This document shows, piece after piece, positions 1-11,449 of a stretch of DNA of 64,000 bases; position 1 is the first letter of the stretch, and each line of letters starts with the position of its first letter. This DNA comes from Isoetes taiwanensis (lineage: Eukaryota > Streptophyta > Lycopodiopsida > Isoetales > Isoetaceae). Position numbers and translations under genes: made by a program. A model generated the notes under the pieces. It was not told the origin of the DNA and did no database searches. It was given only the letters and a program-made list of their open reading frames with translations. The stretch spans positions 62,001-126,000 of the forward strand of contig JAJEKV010000067.1 of NCBI GenBank assembly GCA_021234155.1, written 5' to 3'.

Positions 1-479
1 TATTATATTTTATATTTCTTTTCAAATTCAAACTACCTAATGGTCTGATTCTTCAACTCAAAGTCATCCTACCTAACAAGATGGGTGAGAGGAATAAAAA
101 TTGCAATAAAACTTGCCATTCATGTTTGGACTTCATCGAGCATGGTAGTCTAAACAATCATTGTTAGTCTAAATGACCATTGTTATTAGGCGGCTATAGC
201 AATGAGGCTCCATAGGAAATGCCATATACATCAACCCCAAATATGGCCTAAACAAACAGAATATACCAAAGGTCAAAATTTCCAAGACCTCCATGTTAGC
301 AATGTTCATAAACTTAAGGTTGTTCTTGGTCGAATCCGTCGAGCACTTAGAAATTCATTTACTTTGGTAGTGCTTCAATCGTCATTGAATATTAGATCTC
401 TTTCTTGCCATTTTGACTTCGCACAAAACTTCATAATGTTAGGTGAGTCAGTACTAAGAAATGTTTGCAAGCCATGATA

Positions 480-1260
480 ATTTTTTGTAGAATTTTGCCT
501 TTTGTCATGGCCGGGGTTTCAAGCAAAATTCATACTTTTACCTTGGGATGTAAATGTATGGGAGAAGGTGGCAGAGAACTTGCCTCTCATAGTAGAAGTC
601 GATGTCACAGAAAGGGTGCCGTGGGGTTGTCACAGGGATATTCACAAAGGCAAGTACTTTGTCCGCTCTATATACCGTCTGCTCTTAGCTTCACGTCCCC
701 TCGCATTGCCAAATGGATGGCAATTACAGATCCCAGAACTCATGCAAGCTCGCGCATGGCACTGGCTTTGGGATAAGTTGCTCCATCCTAAAGTTTCTGT
801 ACTTTGGTGGCAAGTCTTACATAGGTAAACACCTTGCGGTATCACTATGATTCTCCCAATTCTGCAATATATCCACGTTGCCTTTCAGATGTCGAAACAC
901 TTGAGCATTGTCTCTTTTCTTGCCTAGAAGTTCAACCAGCGTGGTCTTAGCTTCAAGCATTATTTAATAGTATACTGGATTGCAAATTTGTTCTTCTAAC
1001 GTCCTACCCAGGTACATGAGCTACAGATAAATGGAAGGCATTTCATCTCGAGTCTGGTTGGTTATTGTGGTTAACCTGGGAGCATCGTAGATTGCACATT
1101 TTCCAAGGCATTTATTCACCAGTTCATAGAGTCATTGCCGTAGGCCAAGCTAAGATACTGACGGCTTACGACTCTTCCTCCCTTAGGGAAGAAGTGAGAG
1201 ATCGTATTTGGACTCAGTATCTCCAAATTAATTCTTATCATTAGTCTCCTATGCTAGAGT
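480..1260 (+). mobile_element. 3' end of a LINE reverse transcriptase ORF (zf-RVT region), degenerate
   Basis: Translation of about 502-830 ends in a W-x3-LWDKLLHPKVSVLWWQVLHR block. After a frame change this is followed at about 850-940 by YPRC...ETLEHCLFSC. That is the zf-RVT region found at the C-terminus of plant non-LTR retrotransposon reverse transcriptases: the tryptophan and 'pKvs.f.W' helix, then a Cys-rich knuckle with ETxEH. The frame continues in pieces to a stop near 1243. Several frame changes and stops show that it is dead. No catalytic FADD core is visible upstream, so the copy is 5' truncated. A T-run at 1381-1397 lies about 140 bp after the ORF; I cannot say whether it belongs to the element. 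Confidence 0.75.
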
Positions 1261-4200
1261 GAGTACATAATGCTTCAGGCTCATGCTTCAGGAGCATTGT
1301 CTTGTGCTTGCACAACTAGATGGAATTTGTACATCTTGTAATGTTTACCTGTGATTATTAAACTTGCTTTAATCCTTCAATTTTTTTTTTTTTTTTGTAG
1401 AATTAAAGTTCATGCCATTACAAACGAATAATCTATTGCTTTGTCCCTTCATTCATGTATGTAACCTATTTATGAACAATTTCATCATACCTTCCACATC
1501 ATGATCCATTTACTAGTATGATATGATGTACTTCATATGATATGAAGTGTTCATTGACTTGTTAAGAGCATTGATTTGTGAAAACTAAGAGTATGAGCAC
1601 ACATATGAGATTTTGAGCACCTTTGAGGACCTAGATTTCAGGCCGCCTATATACGCAATGCAGAATGGGGTTGACTCCTCTGAATGCAATGCTAGTATTG
1701 TAAAAGGTGCATTGATGTTTCTTCAGTGGGAAGACTTTAGAAGAGTTGTGAATTAAACTTCTATCCCTAGAGATCAATGTCTTGGAAGAGTAGAAAGAGA
1801 GACGAGGAGTTCTAAGGAAGCATGTTGTGCACTTCAATGAAATGAAAATACGGCGACTGTATACAGATTGGGGAACATAATATGCTATATGGGTGTGTGC
1901 ATCGGGGAGCAGTATATGCCTTATAGTCAACCATGGTGTTGGATGGAAGGAACATAGAGTATGATATGAGCATGGAGATGAAGGGGATAAACATCAGTGC
2001 GAGCCCCTTACAACAAATGAACGGTCGAGATCGCTTGGATTAGAAAGTCTGTTGGGGAAGGGTTATGAAGTTAAGAGCAAGTGAATGTTATGACCATGAT
2101 AGATAAATAATTATGCATTTGCATTGGATGAGTAAGATGGAAGGTTTTAATATATAGTAGTATTAATATTGACAGCCAAGCCTTGTGGAAAAAAAGGGAG
2201 AACCACATGGCCAGTGTATTTAGAAAAAGAACAGGAACAAAGGCAGAAATATCATCATATGCTATTATATATATTAACCATTACCTAGTCCAGGCTTAAT
2301 AAACCAATGCAGATTGCATAATAGATCCAATAGAAAATAGCCCAAAATCTAATCCAACTGCAACCAATCCATACAGTTTTCCGTTGGCCCATTCAAAAAT
2401 CAGCATTAATCAGACGCACATAGAACAAATGCACATAGAACAATCCCCATTTGGCCGACTAAACAATTAAATTTTGGTTTTTATTAAGCAGAGGTCAGCG
2501 CCGGAAGTGATTTAATGCAAGCTCGCAAAAACCTAGACTCTGTCACAGAATCAAACTGCTTGGAAATAGAGATGGAGTACAAAAACCCCGCATTTATGAG
2601 GGCACATGGATTTATAGTCCCAATTATAAGCTTATCAAGCAAAAAAACACGCGTGGGAGCTTAATTCCAACTCTCGAGACCCAACAAAATCGTCACCGGA
2701 TTTGCAGACAGCTTCAAAAAGCCCCGAAATTAAACAAATGGTAAATTTTTTCTTCTGTTTTAGGGTTCTTGAGCTTAAATCCGGCACAGAACCCTCAAAT
2801 TTGGTGGATGCGGTAGTTGAGTATGTATTAAAACGGAAAAAATTGTGGTATCGGTTGTTGGGGTGTGGATTAATACAGTAAATTCTGTCGACTTAGTTGT
2901 TGGGTTGTGGATTAAAACTTGAAATTGTGTGCCGGGTTTTGGATTTGAGAGAGATGGGTAGTAAATTAGTAATCTGTGCGGTGCAATTTTAACGACTCAG
3001 AAAAAAAAAGGGATTTAATCTTCTGTGTATTATAAGGTTAATGCCGGAGGTACAGAGACACGCCGGAGTGAGGGACACTCCAAGCTTGGAAAGAAGAAAA
3101 AAAGAGATCGACAGCGATGGCGGTTTATAGTTTGCAATTTATATTCTCGGATATGGCAGTTTAACAGATTAACCCAAGATTTGGGTAGCCTTTCGCGCAA
3201 GCATTGGAAGAAAAATTGGCCGAAATTTTCAGCCCCAAATGCGCCATGTCCGCCGGAACAGAAGAATCAGGATGGGATTGATGGATTAACAGGTAAAAAA
3301 AAGGGCTTCTGATCTTCCTTGATGATTCCCTGTAATGATCGAAAAGTGTTGGGTCTGTTTGTATGCGCAAAAAAAATGATGAATCGGCCCATTTTTTTAT
3401 CGTTTTATTTCTGAATCAATGATGGGTTCGAGGAAATTGTTTGTGCGAAGGCGTTACTGCAAAAATTTCGTGTTGGGCTGTGTTTTTTTTTGGGTCTAGA
3501 TTGGCGTGCTGCAGCGGTGGATTTTTTTTTGCTGCAGCGGTGGATTTAATCCATGCTCTTGCTTTCCGTCCCACATTGTTAGGCAGGGGCGTGCGTGCGC
3601 AAGGATCATATCCCTGCAATTTTTTATTGCTCTGTCGGATTCGAATTCCAATGCAAAACTTGCCTCTGCATCTGCCCTTTAAATCCCGGCCCAAAAATTC
3701 TAAACTTCCATACCCTATTTTTGGTTCTATTCAACCGCAGCATTCTTTCTTTTGATTCCAATTCCAAATTCCAATCTAATCTCCCAGCTTCCCTGTTAGA
3801 TTCCGCCATTCAATGCATTCTTTCTAGATGCCATTCCGTTTCTGGGTTTTTTCGATTGATGAGCGAGCTTTTTATGGTAAGAATAATACCAGTTTTATGT
3901 TTCAATCTGATAAATTCTTGCTTATCCGATTAGAATGATCTGCATCAGAGGTATCAAATCCATCAAGTTCAATCGATTCTTCACATGAAATGCTTCGTGA
4001 CAGTTATTATCTCTGTTTCTTGTCCCAATCAGAAGGAACAGGCTTCTGATTCATAAATCCGTTCTGTTTTCTGTCAATCATGATCAACACTAGAAACCCA
4101 AATGCTCAATCATGAACCGCAATTCAGAATAATTCTTCGTAGATGAGGTTGAAAAAGAATTCAACACAAAAAAAAGGAAGGATTAATCCGGCGAATTAAA

Positions 4201-4710
4201 GCCATAGCTTTCCTCAGAAAAGGCGAATGCTTGAAATCGAGAAAAAACACAGACTCTTTAGCGTTGAAATCGGCTTTTAAGACTCCCCTTTCGTGTTGAA
4301 TTTCTAGGAAGAAAAAGAGGAAGCAGAAGAATTTTAGTTTTGATTGTGCCATGTGGGAATTTTTTTGCAGATTGAAACGGAAGTGCAACAGCGGCAATCA
4401 ATTCGGTGCAGAAAGAAAGGGGCGAGAATTTGACCGGAACAGAAACAGGGAAGAATAGGGCCATTTTCTGTTCTGATCAGACTTTTTGAATGATGGGAAA
4501 GGCGAGATGGGTACGGGCCGTATAACGTGGTACAGCACTGGGAGAGCTAGTCCGGCATAAATCTGCAGAGCTATGGCGGAATCGGAACTCCGGCAGGGGA
4601 CTAATTCACGACAGAAACAGCAGAAACAGGGCTTTTGAAGCTCTGGCGATGGCGATTTTGTGGGTTTTGGGCGGAATGGGGTTTTAGCTCTGACACAGAA
4701 AAAAAAAAGC
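1261..4710. other. Non-coding upstream region; no gene recognised
   Basis: AT-rich DNA with only short, compositionally random ORFs. It lies directly upstream of the 5-phosphatase start codon, so its 3' part should hold the promoter and 5' UTR. I see no convincing TATA box at a sensible distance. A short G-rich segment at 4600-4690 directly precedes the start region. I recognise no transposon or RNA gene here. Confidence 0.5.
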
Positions 4711-7108
4711 ATGGAGACTTTGAGGATTTGTGCGATGGACCATTTTTTTTGTTTTGAGGACGACAACCGCTGTGTCGATTCTTCCCGGAAGCAGCTCCGC
4801 CATGCCGGAGTAGCAGAGCCTCCCCAATCAGATCTGCGCTATAAAATCGATGGCATTCAAGCCATCGATGCTCTGATTTTTGATCAGCTCAAGAGCTGCT
4901 CCATCTCTCCTTCAATGGGCTCGGATTTGAAGCCCCCGCCCAGCAATTTATGCAATGCTCGTTCTGGATTTGCCGCCGGACTTCAGTTTTATGTTGTGAC
5001 ATGGAACATGAATGGCCGGGTATGATTTTCATCTCATTTTGCATGTTTCTGGAGCTTTTTGGATCGATTTTCGTTCTGGGTTTTCGATTTGCATTCTCGA
5101 TTTGAAGTTTTCTCATTCAATTCTTTTGTGGGCTGCTCTGTTTTGGATCAAATTGTTGCTTCAGAACGGATTTAATGCCTCTCTGCATGTTTCTGGGCTA
5201 CTCTGAGTCCGATTCGAGGCTTCATTGCTTGCATTTGTGCCGTTTTGATTCATCTTTTTTCACATATTTGAAATGCATTTGCAACATGCTGCTTGAACTG
5301 AACATTTTTTCTGATCAAGAACTTTGCATTTCTGATCAAATTTGTGCCTCTGTTTTGCAGATCCCCCTTGGAAATTTAGTTAAACTACTAGAAGATGCAG
5401 GAACTGGGTATGATTTCTACATTGTGGGTCTTCAAGAGGCACCGAATTGCAGCCTGGAGACCTCGATTCTAGACGTTTTGGGCCAAAATTACTGGTAACA
5501 AATTCAAATCCAGATCAAAATTCATTTCTCTGTTACCATTTTTAATACTGTGCAAGAAAATAAATTTACGTCTTCCATTTTTCTGCAGCTTAGTAGCAGC
5601 GTCCATAATTCTGTCTCTTCAACTATTCATCTTCGTAAGAAAACCTCTGGAATCCCTCATCTCCGGTAAGATCCTTCAAGCCATAGCTCTGATTCTTCAA
5701 GGATTTTTTCTGTTTTAGAATCATTCTGACTATTTATTTGAAAATCAGATATCAAAATCGACAAGGTCGGAGTTGGAGGATTTGGTGGAGTCGTAGTTCG
5801 ACAGAAAGGGGCCGTAGCAGTTGCTTTACGCTTCAAAAAGACCTCTTTTCTCTTCATAGCCTGCCATCTTGCTCGTAAGTCCTGCTTCAGATCCGCCATA
5901 GCCAGAGCTTGGCTCCAAATTCCCCCTTTTTTTCCGAACTGCTAATGCATCAAATCCGCCATAGCCAGAGCTTGAATGATTTGGGTTTTTTTTGCAAATG
6001 CTTATGCCTGATTTTTCTGGTTCAGTGCAGCCCACGAAAGCAATGTGGAAGAAAGAAATGCTCAGCTTCTGAGGATCTGCCAGGGAGTTTTTGCCAGAGC
6101 TGCCTCTGTTTCGATCTGTTCTTGCCTGCCAAATAGCTCGGCCGTGGCCGACGAACACGATTATTGGAGAAATACTGCGGATTATAATGTGGTTGAAGAA
6201 TCCGATGTTGTAATCTGGCTTGGAGATCTTAACTACAGAGTCGAAGGCCACAGAAGCTCTGTCTTCAACATGATCAGAAATAATCTAGAAAAGGTACTCC
6301 ATTTGAATTCTTAGCTTCTTATTCATCTTCTCAGATCATTATCTGCTTGATTTTTTTGTGTTTCTGGTATCATTACCAGGATTTAATGTAGTTTTTGGCT
6401 GTTTCAGTCTTGATTTTTGAGTTTTCACATCATTTTTTTTGCTCCTTCCATCATGATCAGGCTATGAGAGATTTTCATTCTAGCTCTAGGCCTTGGATTC
6501 TTCTGTTTCTGGGTTTTTGAAATTATGATTAATCTGGTTTTGGTTTTTGAGAGCATTGGTTTTGGGTTTTTGAAATGATGACCATTTCTTCAATTTTTTG
6601 CATTTCCTCCTCTTTTTTTTCTCTTTCCTTAAAATATCTAGCTCTCTTTTTGCTTTATTAGACTTTTTGACTGTTTAGGGCTAGTTGGTTTTTGTGATTT
6701 TGAGTTCATAGTCCACTAACAATTCTTGGGACTTTATTTCAGCTAACCCAAAAGGATCAGTTGTCTAGAGCAGTTGAAAGAGGCGAAATCTTTAAAGGCT
6801 TTCAAGAAGGTCCATTGTCATTCAAACCAACCTACAAATTCGACGTCGGCACTGACAACTATGACACCAGTGGCAAGGTAACTATTCTCTTATGATTTTC
6901 TTAACACTTACAACTTCAAAACCCAAAATGCTAACAATTTTGCTTATTCCAGGAAAGAATCCCATCCTGGACAGACAGAGTCCTCTTCAAAGTAAAGAAT
7001 GGATCGAGAATCACTGCCAATGTTCACCAATACGACTCGATCGAAGGCCTCAAGACTTCAGACCATCGGCCGGTGAAGGCATTGTTGAAGATCAACAACA
7101 TACACTAG
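4711..7108 (+). CDS. Type II inositol polyphosphate 5-phosphatase (5PTase11-like), 7 exons
   Basis: Predicted exons are 4711-5019, 5361-5494, 5589-5665, 5749-5874, 6031-6293, 6743-6877 and 6953-7108. All have GT...AG borders and together give 1200 nt, exactly 399 codons plus TAG. The start METLRICAMDHFF was chosen as the ATG that opens the conserved-looking region. The protein carries the family's signatures: WNMNG in exon 1, a GLQEAP motif in exon 2, WLGDLNYR at about residues 278-285, PSWTDRVLF at about 352-360 and SDHRPV at about 384-389. The last three are the catalytic metal and phosphate-binding motifs of the exonuclease-endonuclease-phosphatase fold. The family removes the 5-phosphate from phosphoinositides or soluble inositol phosphates. 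Length and architecture fit the short plant 5PTases with no WD40 domain. It looks intact, in contrast to the inverted copy elsewhere in this window. Confidence 0.93.
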
Positions 7109-7825
7109 GGATCTAGCCTCATGATCCCAACATAATTGTAATGTTTTTTGGCTAACTCAAATTGAGAGCCAAATAGGAAGGGCACCTCCTTATGGTGTTC
7201 ATCATTGATGGCTTGCTTCACAAATTTTAAAAGGAAGATGCCATTTGTTAATCAAAATATAAGTTAGAAAAAGCTTACCATCATCAATATGCGTCCTTTG
7301 TCTTGATTGTTCCATATGCCTGGGCCTCATCATCACATGAATGATTTTCCTTCCTTTTCTAGTATATTCTTCATTTATTACCTGCCTAGAGTTCTGTAGT
7401 TTAAGGCAAACTGTAGTTCTCACGTGAAGTTCTTTTTTGCATTGGTTATAACATATGAATGCATGGGACCTATTCATTGATCCATTGGGAGTAGAAAAAG
7501 GTTAAAGTCTTCCTAGGAGTAAGGCAGAAATCAATACACATCTCAACCCATCCTTTCTCTTTGAAACCTGATAAAGTCTATATATACAAAAAACAAAAGA
7601 AGTTCCATCCAAATTGGACATGAAATAGTTGTATAAGCCTTTCTCTTGGGAACCTGATATAGCGTGTAAAGTATCCACACAATACAAAAAAAAAAGCAAA
7701 AGAAGTTCCATCCAAATTGGAAACAAATGGGAAACCAACACGAAATAGTTGTATGTGGCAGGTGAGGATACTACTACCATACTTGGTTGCTAGTAAATGT
7801 CATATGTCTCACCTTTTAACCAACT
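7109..7825 (+). other. 3' flank of the 5-phosphatase gene, included in the inverted duplication
   Basis: This non-coding stretch can be aligned, reverse-complemented, with 11450-12090. The duplication therefore includes 3' UTR and downstream DNA and is not a retrocopy. Two similar blocks at about 7560-7640 and 7650-7750 (both with 'aaagaagttccatccaaattgga' cores) form a short tandem duplication. Confidence 0.7.
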
Positions 7826-7869
7826 TAACTAAACAATCATGCTAAGTCCCTCTTAAACGAGGTTTGTTC

Positions 7870-8036
7870 CCTTAGAGGCACCTCACATGTAAATTTTTAG
7901 GTATTCACATGTAGTTCATCTGAGACGGCCAGTTTGACATCCGTTTCCCCGAATTTGGAGCAGCTTTACACCGAAGCCGCCTCGAACGGCGGACGTCCCC
8001 AAAAAAAATGTTGCGGTGACATGTGAGGCGCCCCCC
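7870..8036. repeat. Short inverted repeat around a GC-rich patch
   Basis: The stem AGGCACCTCACATGT near 7875 pairs with ACATGTGAGGCGCC near 8018. The GC-rich interior (7924-8010) differs sharply from the surroundings. It is possibly a small hairpin element; no target duplication was identified. Confidence 0.4.
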
Positions 8037-8130
8037 TTACCAAAGAACGATACCGGGATGTACCATGAATATACCATGGTCTTCACATCATCTTGCTTGA
8101 TTATACGACGCTTGGATTGGTTTTAAGCAA

Positions 8131-8693
8131 AATTCGACATTAGGGTTTTTTTGAGATTAAAAAGGGCCTTCAAAACATGCCAACTAAGCCAAATGAAGAT
8201 AAATGAACTACCAATCGTCAAATCGAGTCGATGAGTCCAAAGAAATAATATCTAACTCATCGGATCATTTTAGCATAACTATTGATAGAAATGTCGAAAA
8301 ATCTGGTTTTTCATCGCATAATGATAGATTTCGCTGAGATCTTTTCAACCTTAGGTGCTTTGCACATATTTTAACCACTTATGATTGTCAAAAACTCCAA
8401 AAAATATGGTTTTACCATTTTTACTATCCTACTGCATTAAAAAAAGATATGCAAACCACCTAAGATTGGAAAGATCTCAATGAGATCTATCTATTGCACC
8501 AAAACAAGAGCTCATTTGACTTTTCTATCAACACTTATGCTAAAAATGTGATCCAAAAGCTTATAATCAAGCTTTTGACCTGGGATACCGCCTCTATTTT
8601 GTGATTGGTAGTTAATATAGCTTAGTCCAGCTCTTAGAAGGCCCCTTTTATGATCTCAAAAAAAAACCCTAATGGGAATAGTTCTATCTTACT
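8131..8693. mobile_element. Foldback MITE, about 555 bp, almost wholly palindromic
   Basis: The left end CATTAGGGTTTTTTTGAGAT and the right end (reverse complement CATTAGGGTTTTTTTTTGAG) match. Complementarity continues inward through 'AACTACCAATC', 'GCATAA.TRTTGATAGAAA' and 'GAGATCTTTYCAAYCTTAGGTG' almost to the centre. The element could fold into one long hairpin. It has no ORF and no clear target-site duplication, and it lies in the spacer between the two arms of the 5-phosphatase duplication. Confidence 0.75.
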
Positions 8694-10390
8694 TGGCATG
8701 GAATTCAGGAGAATAAGCCACTTCCATTTCTAGAATATGGAGAAATTCATGATCCAGATCCCAGTGTGTTTACAGCTACATAAAGTATATCTAATTATAG
8801 TAATTGTAGAGCTCCACCATAACGTTGAAAAAAAAGCTAGTTCAAGAGCTCCTATCATAGGATGTCTCACAAAGGCTCAACCCTACCACACGAGCACCGA
8901 TCAAGAATTCCATAGCTGCTTGGGTATTTGCAAAATGCACGATCGCCATCAACAAGGACGTTGACTATATGAGCCTCTTGGTCTTGGTTCAAGAAATACT
9001 GCAGAACTCCAACATTTCTATAGCTGGCAAAGAAAATCCACATCTTGATTTAGAATTTGAATGTAGTTTTTCTGCTCTAATACATGGATTGACCTTCATA
9101 GTCCTTAAGAACTAGTCAGTAGGACCCTAGATTAGTAGGTTAAGTTAAAACTAAAACTTGGAAGGGATATGTTTTCTTATTTAATGTAAAATGTCCCCTG
9201 AACCAAGCTGGCGGTCGAGTGCTTAGGACATTGCAAACAAAGGAGCATTTTGGCCAACCATGTTGTCTTATCTTATATGTATGGTGCTCTTGTGCACGTG
9301 GGAGCCATGGAATGTGGAGCCCCAACCAAATGTTGGGTTGCTAGGGGGTATTGAGCAGGCTCACAGACACACAACTCGAAGCATTGACGTGCAATACAAA
9401 CTAGAGATGGAGAAAAGGACTTGAGGGCCTTGTGGCTTAGTCATCATAAAAGTTGCATCTCCTTTCTACATTTATCTATCTCTCTCTCTTCCCATTTCCA
9501 GGCATCTGTATGTGTATTTTGACACAGTCCTTGAAGATGGATCACTATATTTGTACTTTGCCTCCGAGCCGAAATGTCAACCCGATGGTGTATGCCATAT
9601 AGAAGTGTAAAGGCCATATGTAATCCAAATGGGCCCTCTAGGGTTTTAAAAATTTGTCACTTTCCCTATATACGAATGTACAATATATAAGCTTTATCTT
9701 TGAGGGATTTGTACCACACCCTAAATAAAAGATTGGATCAGTCAAAGCTAAGATTTGCTAGCTTATGCAATACAAACAATTCAATTCTTCTTTATTGCCA
9801 TTGACACTCAGAACATGGATGGCAAAGTTCTTGTACTAGCTAGCTTACTAGTAGCAATAATTGATGTTGCCCTAAAACCTAAATTTATGTTATGAAGAAC
9901 GTTATTGGCTAAAATTGCATTATATTAGAGATGCTCATATATATTGTTGGACAGACAGACAAGTAGGCAGATAGACAGGCAAGCAGACAGATAGAGAATG
10001 GTATATCTACTGGAATGAGTATTTTAAACTCATATTTCTACTTGTCCTTTGAGGATGGTCTAGTGGCAACAAGTAAAATAAGGACCTGATAGATTTCACT
10101 ACGAAATTGGTAAAGAAATATCAATTTATTTAATAATATTGCCTGTACTAGGTATTACATCCTCGTGGTAATAAGGACTCGCTCTACACACACCCAGAAT
10201 AACAAAATATAGATACACAAGAACCTCTAGCAGGGCTGGTCCAAACTATTTGGTCCTTAAAAGTGTATTGTTGGACGAGAATAATAGATCAAGTATTGCA
10301 GAAATATTTAGTCCTCAATAGCCATTGACAAAGATACCTTCCACAGCGCATACCTTGGATGGGAATGGGCCTTCTTGGTGATGATCTACA
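8694..10390. other. No gene recognised; short CAGA-rich tract
   Basis: AT-rich spacer. A degenerate (CAGA/GACA)n tract lies at about 9950-9995. A (TCTC)n run lies near 9478-9490. No ORF with recognisable similarity was found. Confidence 0.5.
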
Positions 10391-11105
10391 ATAGCATCAT
10401 GACTTTATTCATATTTTAATTGCTCAGGTCCAACATTTGCCTCCTGCATTACGAGATCATGTTCAGAGTGTTCATTCTAAGGGATGCTTGAAAGGCACAT
10501 CTGTGACAATGTCTAATTCAACATGGACCCAGCCTTACAATTGATTCTTACCTCAGTTACTGAGTATAGTATTCAGAACTCTACAGAGGTGGTGGATGTT
10601 GCAGTGCAAACTTCAAAGGCAGAAATTGAGGTGGAGAATGAGATGGGAGCGCAAACTTCTCCATCAACACGTATGGAACCTGAACATGTATATACGAGAT
10701 GAGCAAGAGCATGGCTTGGATACTAGAGCCTTAAATCTGCGTATTATAGGGCTCGCAGAGACAACGACATTCACTCTGATCTAGATAAGGCCCTGCATTT
10801 ATTGAATAATGGCATGCATGTAGATGTTGATGGAATAGTCTCTGCATGTCAGATAGGACCTGTCAGACATGATCGCACTCGCCATCTTCTGGTCTGATTC
10901 CAAGATGCACTTAATCGACTCCATATTATTCAGCGCAATAACCATCTCAAAGGTACCATTACAAGAAGTTCTCTCTTCTCTTCAGCTTTGCAAGCCTAGG
11001 GAGGAGCCATGCAAAATGAGAGAAGCATGGATCCAAAAGAAGTGGATAGCTTATCGTAAAGGTACAACAATTATTCTAGACCACTGCCCATCCAACCATT
11101 GATTT
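10390..11105 (+). mobile_element. LINE ORF1-like remnant
   Basis: Translated pieces read ALNLRIIGLAE (about 10728-10760), then DLDKALHLLNNGMHVDVDGIVSACQIG, RTRHLLV-FQDALNRLHII and QRNNHLKGTI up to about 10950. This pattern (N-LxIxGL, then AxRIG...RPRpvlVkF...R..Il..R..LKGt) is the RNA-binding region of LINE ORF1 proteins. Stops and frame changes are present and no RT follows. It is therefore a truncated, decayed LINE piece in the same orientation as the 5-phosphatase gene. Confidence 0.6.
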
Positions 11106-11247
11106 GGTTATGTTTAGATAACATGAATCATATGCACACACCATATATTAAACAACTACTAGACAATTCCCCCTAAAACCCTTTTTCGTTTGGGTGAACC
11201 ATATACACACATGGCTGATAATGGAGCGCAAGAAAAACACCCCATTT

Positions 11248-11443
11248 CACTACTACAAAAATAGGTAGAAATGGCACAAAAGTGACATTTATCCTTCGCC
11301 TTTTTACAGAGCATAAACGTCACTTTTATGCCATTTATGACGTTTGTGCTCCCCAAATGGCACAAAAGTGACGTTTATGCTCCGTAAAAAGGCGGAGGAT
11401 ACATGTCACTTTTGTGCCATTTCTACCTATTTTTGTAGTAGTG
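11248..11443. mobile_element. CACTA-type MITE, 196 bp, with TTT target duplication
   Basis: The termini are CACTACTACAAAAATAGG and its complement CCTATTTTTGTAGTAGTG. The terminal inverted repeats extend through AAATGGCACAAAAGTGAC. A 3-bp direct duplication TTT flanks both sides (11245-11247 and 11444-11446), as expected for CACTA elements. The interior repeats the same motif in inverted order, so nearly the whole element is palindromic. It is non-coding and would need a transposase in trans. Confidence 0.88.
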
Positions 11444-11449
11444 TTTATG

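Noticed and set aside
202-477. 91-residue plus-strand ORF at the window start
   Set aside because: No recognisable motif, composition like the surrounding AT-rich DNA; probably part of the LINE's decayed flank or chance.
3025-3933. Several overlapping ORFs upstream of the 5-phosphatase gene
   Set aside because: Low-complexity, on both strands, no shared motifs; consistent with chance ORFs in upstream and leader DNA.
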